Below are positions 1-4,690 of a stretch of DNA of 11,016 bases, piece after piece. The notes beneath the pieces are model-generated. The model was given only the letters and a program-made list of their open reading frames with translations, had not been told where the DNA came from and made no database searches. Made by a program: the position numbers and the translations under genes. Each line of letters opens with the position of its first letter. Positions within the stretch are counted from its first letter, which is position 1. Location: the NCBI GenBank assembly GCA_021129835.1, contig JAJOKM010000011.1, positions 1-11,016 of the forward strand. The letters run 5' to 3'. This DNA comes from Thermodesulfovibrionales bacterium (lineage in GTDB: Bacteria > Nitrospirota > Thermodesulfovibrionia > Thermodesulfovibrionales > Dissulfurispiraceae).

Positions 1-55
1 CTTACCGAGAATTGCTGCGTGAACCTTGAACCTGGCGACCTGAGTAGTTACTAAA

Positions 56-64
56 TGGTATAAT
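56..64 (+). promoter_or_regulatory. Extended -10 promoter of proS
   Basis: The bases read TGGTATAAT, a perfect extended -10 element (TGn plus TATAAT). No good -35 hexamer sits at the usual distance: TTGAAC at 26-31 is 27 bases upstream, too far. That is acceptable for an extended -10 promoter. Transcription would begin near 70-71, giving a leader of about 28 bases before the ATG at 99. The assignment is from consensus only. Confidence 0.55.
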
Positions 65-85
65 AATGCTCTGCCCATATTTCAT

Positions 86-90
86 GGAGG
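86..90 (+). promoter_or_regulatory. Ribosome binding site deciding the proS start
   Basis: GGAGG lies 8 bases before the ATG at 99. The in-frame ATG at 66 would lie upstream of the transcription start predicted from the -10 at 59-64. The ATG at 84 has no Shine-Dalgarno sequence. This site therefore selects ATG 99. Confidence 0.75.
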
Positions 91-98
91 ATGCCTTT

Positions 99-1787
99 AT
101 GAGGTTTTCGAAGATGCTTATTCCGACTATGCGAGAGTCTCCTTCTGATGCCGAGACTGTCAGTCACAAGCTCATGATGCGAGCAGGCTATGTTCGCCAA
201 TTTGCCGCAGGGCTTTATGTATTTCTACCGCTTGGCTGGCATGTCCTAAATAAGATAAATAAGATATTAGAGGAAGAGATGAACTCCATCGGCGCCCAAG
301 AGATATCAATGCCTATACTTCACCCCGCAGATATATGGCAGAAGACAGGCCGCTGGCATGAAATAAAGGAAGAGATGTTTCGCCTGAAAGACAGGACAGA
401 AAGGGATATGTGTCTGGGGATGACCCATGAAGAGGTAATAGCGTGGCTTGCATCGAAAGAGATTCGTTCATACAGAGATCTGCCCCAGATATGGTATCAG
501 ATACAGACAAAACTGAGAGATGAGGCAAGACCTAAAAGCGGAGTTTTAAGGACGAGGGAATTCACCATGAAAGATAGCTATAGCCTTGATGCGGATGAAG
601 AGGCACTCGATAAAAGCTATAAACTCCATGCCGATGCTTACCACCGGATATTGCGAAGATGCGGTCTAAAATTTTATCAGGTAATGTCTGACCCAGGAAT
701 GATGGGAGGAGCGACTGCGCATGAGTTTATGGCCCCAAGCCCTGCTGGAGAAGACAGGATAGAATTATGCGATGAGTGTGGTTATACCGCAAACGTGGAG
801 ATAGCCTCTTCTGTATCGCCCCCGACAAAGGAGATTGAAGGGGAGTATGAGGAGGTCTACACTCCGGGGAAAAAGACTATAAAAGAGGTATCAGACTTCT
901 TAAATGCCGAACTGCCCCATTTTATTAAGAGCCTATTGTTTATAGCCAATGAAGAACCGGTTCTTGTCCTTATCCGCGGAGACCAAAGGTTACATGAAAA
1001 GAAACTCGAAAAGATAATCGGGCTATGTAGGGCAGCATCAGAGGAAGAAGTCTTGTCTATTCTTGGGGTCGAGGCAGGATTTATAGGCCCGATGAAACAT
1101 AGATTACGCATACTATCAGACAACTCTCTTGCACATGGGACATATATAGCAGGCGCCAATAGAGTTGACTATCATATAAAAGGTATAAGACCGGATATCC
1201 ATTTTAAGGCCGAATGGCATGACCTTCATACTGTGAAAGAAGGCGACACCTGCCCTGAGTGCAATTCTTTGATAAAGATAGAGAAAGTCATAGAGGTGGG
1301 AAATATCTTTAAACTCGGCACAAAATACTCTGTTTTGCTGAATGCCGTTTTTCTTGATAAATCTGGCAGTGAAAGACCTATAGTAATGGGGAGCTACGGA
1401 ATTGGCCCGGCAAGAATTGCTGCTGCTGCCATCGAGCAGAATCATGACAAAGATGGGATAATATGGCCCAAAAGTATCGCCCCTTTTGATGTAGAGATCA
1501 TACCTTTAAATGTTAATGACACCGCAACAATGGAGGTTGCCGAGCTGCTTTACAGAGGCCTTAAGGATAACAATATAGGTGTTCTAATGGATGACAGAGA
1601 TGAACGACCGGGAGTTAAATTCAAAGATGCCGATCTAATTGGCATTCCACTGCATATTATCCTTGGCACGCATGCATTGAAAGATGATCAGATCGAGATC
1701 AAGAAGCGGCGTACCAAAGAGATTAAAAAGGTCCCCATTAAATACGCCATCAAAGAGATCATTAGTGCCGTTTATGAAACAGAGTAA
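99..1787 (+). CDS. proS: Prolyl-tRNA synthetase (bacterial type, with editing insert)
   Basis: This cytoplasmic class II aminoacyl-tRNA synthetase charges tRNA-Pro with proline using ATP. The product is 562 residues from ATG 99, close to E. coli ProS (572). Seen in the sequence: motif 1 around residues 38-85 (starting AGLYVFLPLGW), motif 2 around 140-160 (RDEARPKSG to REF) and motif 3 around 430-445 (GSYGIGPARIAAAAIEQ, with Arg at about 439). Between motifs 2 and 3 (about 225-400) is the INS/YbaK-like editing domain that hydrolyses mischarged Ala-tRNA-Pro. The C-terminal 100 residues are the anticodon-binding domain. Two CxxC pairs (C224/C227, CDEC; C385/C388, CPEC) flank the editing insert and could bind a metal; E. 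coli ProS, as I recall it, lacks them. An extended -10 and GGAGG precede the start. The stop overlaps the start of the downstream phosphatase gene, so the two are probably cotranscribed. Confidence 0.97.
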   Translation: MRFSKMLIPTMRESPSDAETVSHKLMMRAGYVRQFAAGLYVFLPLGWHVLNKINKILEEEMNSIGAQEISMPILHPADIWQKTGRWHEIKEEMFRLKDRTERDMCLGMTHEEVIAWLASKEIRSYRDLPQIWYQIQTKLRDEARPKSGVLRTREFTMKDSYSLDADEEALDKSYKLHADAYHRILRRCGLKFYQVMSDPGMMGGATAHEFMAPSPAGEDRIELCDECGYTANVEIASSVSPPTKEIEGEYEEVYTPGKKTIKEVSDFLNAELPHFIKSLLFIANEEPVLVLIRGDQRLHEKKLEKIIGLCRAASEEEVLSILGVEAGFIGPMKHRLRILSDNSLAHGTYIAGANRVDYHIKGIRPDIHFKAEWHDLHTVKEGDTCPECNSLIKIEKVIEVGNIFKLGTKYSVLLNAVFLDKSGSERPIVMGSYGIGPARIAAAAIEQNHDKDGIIWPKSIAPFDVEIIPLNVNDTATMEVAELLYRGLKDNNIGVLMDDRDERPGVKFKDADLIGIPLHIILGTHALKDDQIEIKKRRTKEIKKVPIKYAIKEIISAVYETE

Positions 1788-2805
1788 CCATTACCTCCCT
1801 GCCCCTGCAGCGGTTATAGATATAGGTACAAATACCTTCAGGCTTTTAATCGGCTGTATAAAAGATGGGAAAGTAGTCAGGATGGCGACTGATCGGGTCA
1901 TCACCAGGATTGGCAAGGGCATATCGAAAAGCGGCAGTCTAAATACAGATAATGTAGAAAAATCAATAACTTCTATCGCCAAGTTTAAGGCATTATGTGA
2001 GAAATTTCGGGTGCAGAAAATTATCGCTGTGGGGACTAGTGCCCTGCGAGAAACAAAAGACAGCAGTGAGTTTTTGGAAAGGGCAAAAAGGGATGCCGGA
2101 ATGGATATTAAGATCATCTCGGGGCAGAAGGAAGCAGAATTAACCTTACAGGGGGCTTTATCAGGCACGATTCAGAACGAAACACCGTCATTTATAGTCG
2201 ACATAGGCGGCGGAAGCACTGAATGGATATTATATGATTCATTGTGCAGCTGTCCACTATATGGCTTGGAAGATAAAGTTCAGGGACCAGGAGACAGGAG
2301 TAGAAGAGTAGAGTCAGCACTAAAACTGGGCAGCGTCAATTTAGGCGCTGTAAGGCTTTTTGAGACCTTTATAAGATATGACCCACCTGCTCTATCAGAA
2401 ATAGAGGAGATGAAAGGATACATTTGCGATAAATTTTCGGAAGCGATAATCCATACGCCTGCCAGCCATCACTCGCCATTAAGCCTTATTGCTACAGGGG
2501 GTACTGCCACAACAATAGCTGCCATAGATATGGGTCTCGGTGAATATGATGGAGATAAAGTTCATTTACACAAGACCTCTTTCTCCGCTGTTAAGGCAAT
2601 CTTTGAGGAGTTGATTGGTCTGACTCTTGGAGAGCGTAGCAAAATAAAAGGGTTGTTGCCTGAAAGGGCGGATATAATAATACCGGGGACTCTCATCTTA
2701 TTAACATTAATGGAAATTTTAGAGATAAGAGAGGTAATTGTGAGTGATTACGGACTGCTGGAGGGTTTATTAATAGCCTCGGCAATTGGTAACGCCGATC
2801 GGTAG
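1774..2805 (+). CDS. Ppx/GppA-family exopolyphosphatase or pppGpp phosphatase, short form
   Basis: The family removes the terminal phosphate from inorganic polyphosphate or converts pppGpp to ppGpp in the cytoplasm. The product is 343 residues from ATG 1774. This matches the two-lobed actin-like core and lacks the C-terminal HD-like region of the ~510-residue E. coli enzymes. Visible motifs: phosphate-1 loop DIGTNTFRLL (residues 16-25), the SGQKEAEL segment with likely catalytic Glu at 120 or 122, phosphate-2 loop DIGGGSTE (143-150), and a late ATGGTATTIAA loop. Reading frame extends further upstream, but ATG 1774 lies directly before the conserved N-terminus and overlaps the proS stop by 14 bases, suggesting translational coupling; no strong Shine-Dalgarno is present. 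The stretch between GGGSTE and GAVRL is about 40 residues, roughly twice what I expect, and contains heptamer-like DNA (2281-2301). Polyphosphate and pppGpp activities cannot be told apart from sequence. Confidence 0.9.
   Translation: MKQSNHYLPAPAAVIDIGTNTFRLLIGCIKDGKVVRMATDRVITRIGKGISKSGSLNTDNVEKSITSIAKFKALCEKFRVQKIIAVGTSALRETKDSSEFLERAKRDAGMDIKIISGQKEAELTLQGALSGTIQNETPSFIVDIGGGSTEWILYDSLCSCPLYGLEDKVQGPGDRSRRVESALKLGSVNLGAVRLFETFIRYDPPALSEIEEMKGYICDKFSEAIIHTPASHHSPLSLIATGGTATTIAAIDMGLGEYDGDKVHLHKTSFSAVKAIFEELIGLTLGERSKIKGLLPERADIIIPGTLILLTLMEILEIREVIVSDYGLLEGLLIASAIGNADR
2281..2301 (+). repeat. Degenerate heptamer array inside the ppx-like gene
   Basis: Three 7-base units in tandem read CAGGGAC, CAGGAGA and CAGGAGT. 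They fade into related but decayed sequence up to about 2320 (AGAAGAG, TAGAGTC). The stretch encodes part of an apparent insertion between the phosphate-2 motif and the conserved GAVRL strand. It is one of several heptamer arrays in the window. With only three imperfect units, the call is moderate. Confidence 0.45.
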
Positions 2806-2849
2806 CGAAGCTCCATACCACTTAAGAGGCAGACAAAAAACGGTTTATT

Positions 2850-3350
2850 ATGAAAATAAGAAGGGCAATGGTATCTGATATTAAACAGATACATAAACTC
2901 ATAAATGAGTTTGCAAAAAAGGAGGAGATGCTTCCGAGGGCACTTAATGAGCTCTACGAGGGGATGAGGGACTTTTTTATCTATGAAGAAGATGAGATAA
3001 TCAAAGGTGTTTGTGCCCTTCGTATTTTATGGGAAGACCTTGCAGAAATAAGGTCCCTCGCAGTAAGGGAGGAGTGTCAGCGATCTGGAATTGGTATAAA
3101 CCTTGTAAAGAGGTGTATCGAGGAGGCCATGGAGCTCGGAGTATATAAAGTCTTTGCCCTTACATACCAACCCGAATTCTTTAAAAAGATCGGTTTTAGT
3201 GAGATCGACAAGACCAGACTTCCTCAAAAGATATGGGGTGACTGCCTTAAATGCCCAAAGTTTCCGAAGTGTGACGAGCAAGCGGTGATCATGGAAGTCA
3301 GAAGTAAGAGGTCAGAAGTGATTTCTCCTTATCTCTGCATCTGCCCTTAA
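2850..3350 (+). CDS. GNAT N-acetyltransferase, short N-acetylglutamate synthase-like
   Basis: This is a single GNAT domain that transfers an acetyl group from acetyl-CoA. It most resembles the short (about 150-170 residue) family that acetylates L-glutamate, the first step of arginine synthesis, in bacteria lacking the two-domain ArgA (compare the short mycobacterial ArgA). Seen in the 166-residue product: the β4 strand ending in SLAV, the acetyl-CoA pyrophosphate loop QRSGIG at 77-82 (Q/RxxGxG/A), the FFKKIGF segment at 110-116 typical of GNAT β6, and a C-terminal Cys cluster (C132, C135, C141; DCLKCPKFPKCDE) typical of this subgroup. The nearest purine-rich Shine-Dalgarno candidate, AAGAGG at 2824-2829, is too far from ATG 2850, so the ribosome site is weak. 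The last 17 residues derive from a heptamer array and from sequence overlapping the convergent surA-like gene. The domain proper ends near V150, so the tail is probably acquired. Substrate is inferred. Confidence 0.85.
   Translation: MKIRRAMVSDIKQIHKLINEFAKKEEMLPRALNELYEGMRDFFIYEEDEIIKGVCALRILWEDLAEIRSLAVREECQRSGIGINLVKRCIEEAMELGVYKVFALTYQPEFFKKIGFSEIDKTRLPQKIWGDCLKCPKFPKCDEQAVIMEVRSKRSEVISPYLCICP
3294..3321 (+). repeat. Heptamer array at the convergent gene junction
   Basis: Four perfect-length 7-base units are in tandem: GAAGTCA, GAAGTAA, GAGGTCA, GAAGTGA. The array codes for the C-terminal tail of the acetyltransferase on the plus strand. On the minus strand it provides the last codons and the TGA stop (3312-3314) of the SurA-like gene. 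The unit differs from those at 2281, 6554 and 9861, but the period is the same. Confidence 0.75.
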
Positions 3351-3818
3351 CTGCTCAAGATGTCTCTTTAGTTGCTCGCTTAGCTCTACTTCAAAGAGGT
3401 GCCTCTCGATAGCACTCCTTGCAAGCAGAGGATCTTTCCCCTTGAATTCATCGATATGCCTTCTATAAAACTCAGTTATCTCTTTTTCCCGGATAACAAT
3501 CCGGGGTTTAATTCTGATACCGATATAGACCATCAAGAGTTCATCATGCGTAGGGGCCTCAAGCCTCATTCGCCTTGCCTCGTTGATAAGCAACAAACGA
3601 TTAATCATAGAATTAATGACTTCCTCTCTTGTTATGCCGTCCACAATCTTCCTCATCTCCATATACTCTTCCTGAAATTCAGAGAGTGTAATTGCCGAAT
3701 CATCCACAGAGGCAACAACCCTGTCGATTATTCTGGCAGAACATGGCACAGGATTCAGGATATAGGATATAGCGATCAGAAACAGGATACACTTTATGGC
3801 TTTACTAAAGGCGCTCAA
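3312..3818 (-). CDS. Small SurA N-terminal-domain-like periplasmic protein without a parvulin domain
   Basis: The product is 168 residues and likely a periplasmic chaperone for outer-membrane proteins. Residues 1-28 form a signal peptide: Lys at position 9, a hydrophobic core ILFLIAISYIL, and a probable signal peptidase I site after CSA at about residue 28. The mature start RIIDRVVASVDDSAITLSEFQEEY matches the conserved opening of SurA-type proteins (I-D-R-V-V-A-x-V). It is followed by a helical region and an EFYRRHIDEF segment that in full SurA leads into the peptidyl-prolyl isomerase domain. Here that domain is missing, and the chain passes directly into a last helix resembling the SurA C-terminus (LRADAEI). 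The start is TTG at 3818, supported by GAGGGG 6 bases upstream (3825-3830). It lies 35 bases downstream of the bamA stop and is probably the last gene of the tamB-bamA operon. Its TGA stop lies in the heptamer array, 39 bases into the convergent acetyltransferase gene. Confidence 0.78.
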   Translation of the reverse strand: MSAFSKAIKCILFLIAISYILNPVPCSARIIDRVVASVDDSAITLSEFQEEYMEMRKIVDGITREEVINSMINRLLLINEARRMRLEAPTHDELLMVYIGIRIKPRIVIREKEITEFYRRHIDEFKGKDPLLARSAIERHLFEVELSEQLKRHLEQLRADAEIRRNHF

Positions 3819-3824
3819 TTTTCA

Positions 3825-3830
3825 CCCCTC
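3825..3830 (-). promoter_or_regulatory. Ribosome binding site supporting a TTG start
   Basis: On the minus strand this reads GAGGGG, 6 bases before the TTG at 3818. No ATG or GTG in frame would keep the signal peptide intact, so this site decides the unusual TTG start. Confidence 0.6.
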
Positions 3831-3853
3831 TAAAGAATAACATATACTACACC

Positions 3854-4690
3854 TCAAAACGCATGACCAATGCTAAAATGCACCACTCCTCTGCTCTCCC
3901 CTGCTTTTCTATCTAATTTATGACCATGGTCTATCCTGAATGGCCCAATTGGAGTGCTGAATTTCAACCCAACTCCGGCAGTGTATCTGAGGTCTGTTAT
4001 ATTCATGTATTCAGCCCTCCTCCATACATTCCCTCCGTCAAGAAATGCAACAAGGCCGAACCCCCTCCAGACATCCACTCTGAACTCGATGTTGCCCATT
4101 ACAAAGGCATCTCCACCAGTCTCAGGTCCCAGTGCATCTTGCTCAAAGCCCCTGACAGTTGTCCCTCCGCCAAGGAAGAATCTCTCGGATAGTGGCAACT
4201 CCTTCGTATCTCCAAAACCCTGAGCAGCCCCTCCCCTTAATGATGTGACAAGGACTATCCTTTCTCCCAGGCTCTGGAATCTGGCAATCTCTGCTGTAAG
4301 CTTGACAAACTCCACTTCTGAGAGAAAGATACCAGATGCTACTCCAAGGGACGTCTTCGCAAATACACCCCTCCTCGGATTAAAAGGGTCGTCTCTTGTG
4401 TCGTATATTAAGGCCGGGCGAATTCTACTTATTACATGAGTTCCTTCATCTCCTCTGCCGAGAATTATGCCGGGTCTTACATCGAATGTCCTCACAACAG
4501 AAAAGTCGTAATAAAATCCAGCCTTTAGATTCTCACTAAGCCTCTTTTCGATACCGGCGCTTGCTGAACTTCTTCTTAACCGGTATCGTATTTCATCGGT
4601 ATCTATACACCTCTCCGTCCTTCTTTCGTGCAATAGTGATGCCCTAAATGCTACTTCTCTCTTTAGAAACCATGGCTCATAATACGGAAG
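3854..4690 (-). CDS. bamA: BamA-like Omp85 protein, 3' part: outer-membrane β-barrel (separated by a frameshift)
   Basis: This is the C-terminal barrel of the Omp85 insertase, lying one frame off from the POTRA-coding part. The frame is open from just after a TAG at 4691-4693. It begins with residues matching the expected continuation (YYEPWFLKREVAFR). The only start-like codon near, TTG 4633, lies inside a barrel strand and is not a credible real start. Visible hallmarks are the surface-loop-6 motif VRGF in the context GGGTTVRGFEQDALGPE, several alternating amphipathic strands, the late GPFRIDHG strand and a C-terminal Phe (HFSIGHAF), the usual β-signal for outer-membrane insertion. Joined to the upstream part by removing one base it gives a 921-residue BamA. 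The surA-like gene follows after 35 bases. Confidence 0.85.
   Translation of the reverse strand, partial: LPYYEPWFLKREVAFRASLLHERRTERCIDTDEIRYRLRRSSASAGIEKRLSENLKAGFYYDFSVVRTFDVRPGIILGRGDEGTHVISRIRPALIYDTRDDPFNPRRGVFAKTSLGVASGIFLSEVEFVKLTAEIARFQSLGERIVLVTSLRGGAAQGFGDTKELPLSERFFLGGGTTVRGFEQDALGPETGGDAFVMGNIEFRVDVWRGFGLVAFLDGGNVWRRAEYMNITDLRYTAGVGLKFSTPIGPFRIDHGHKLDRKAGESRGVVHFSIGHAF
4677..4690 (-). other. Frameshift site in bamA
   Basis: On the minus strand the POTRA frame reads ATA GCT TCC GTA TTA TGA and stops at 4677-4679. The barrel frame is closed by TAG at 4691-4693. The shift must therefore fall within 4677-4690. Dropping the G at the base complementary to 4685 gives GCT TCC TAT TAT GAG CCA TGG (ASYYEPW), which fits a BamA barrel strand. 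No poly-A or poly-T run, pseudoknot or Shine-Dalgarno stimulator is evident. A sequencing or assembly error, or a genuine mutation, is likelier than programmed frameshifting. Confidence 0.85.

Noticed and set aside
1..55. Third-party heptamer array at the left edge (GTGAACC, TTGAACC)
   Set aside because: Only two units are recognisable and the window begins too close to judge; mentioned only as a possible decayed member.
66..98. Start of proS at ATG 66 or ATG 84
   Set aside because: The extended -10 at 56-64 predicts transcription starting after 66, neither codon has a Shine-Dalgarno, and ATG 99 has GGAGG at the right distance before the conserved N-terminus.
857..1445. Antisense open frames inside proS
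   Set aside because: No family resemblance or ribosome site, and they mirror the codon pattern of the conserved synthetase on the other strand.
1684..1773. N-terminal extension of the ppx-like gene into proS
   Set aside because: These 30 codons are proS read in another frame (Arg/Ser/Lys-rich). The family N-terminus begins just after ATG 1774.
2796..2818. Terminator after the ppx-like gene
   Set aside because: GGTA...TACC and AGC-GAA-GCT make only short stems with no T-run. The 9-base GCGAAGCTC is shared with 10689-10697 but is too short to call a repeat.
3399..3833. Plus-strand open frame of 144 codons opposite the surA-like gene
   Set aside because: The minus strand here has a signal peptide, a SurA motif and a ribosome site. 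The plus-strand frame has none and is a shadow.
3854..4633. Barrel fragment as an independent gene starting at TTG 4633
   Set aside because: The similarity to BamA extends upstream of that codon to 4690, and the start would cut a barrel strand and leave no signal peptide. It is the frameshifted 3' part of bamA.
4677..4690. Programmed ribosomal frameshifting in bamA
   Set aside because: There is no slippery heptamer, no nearby stem-loop and no internal Shine-Dalgarno, and no BamA is known to me to be made this way. An error or mutation is simpler.
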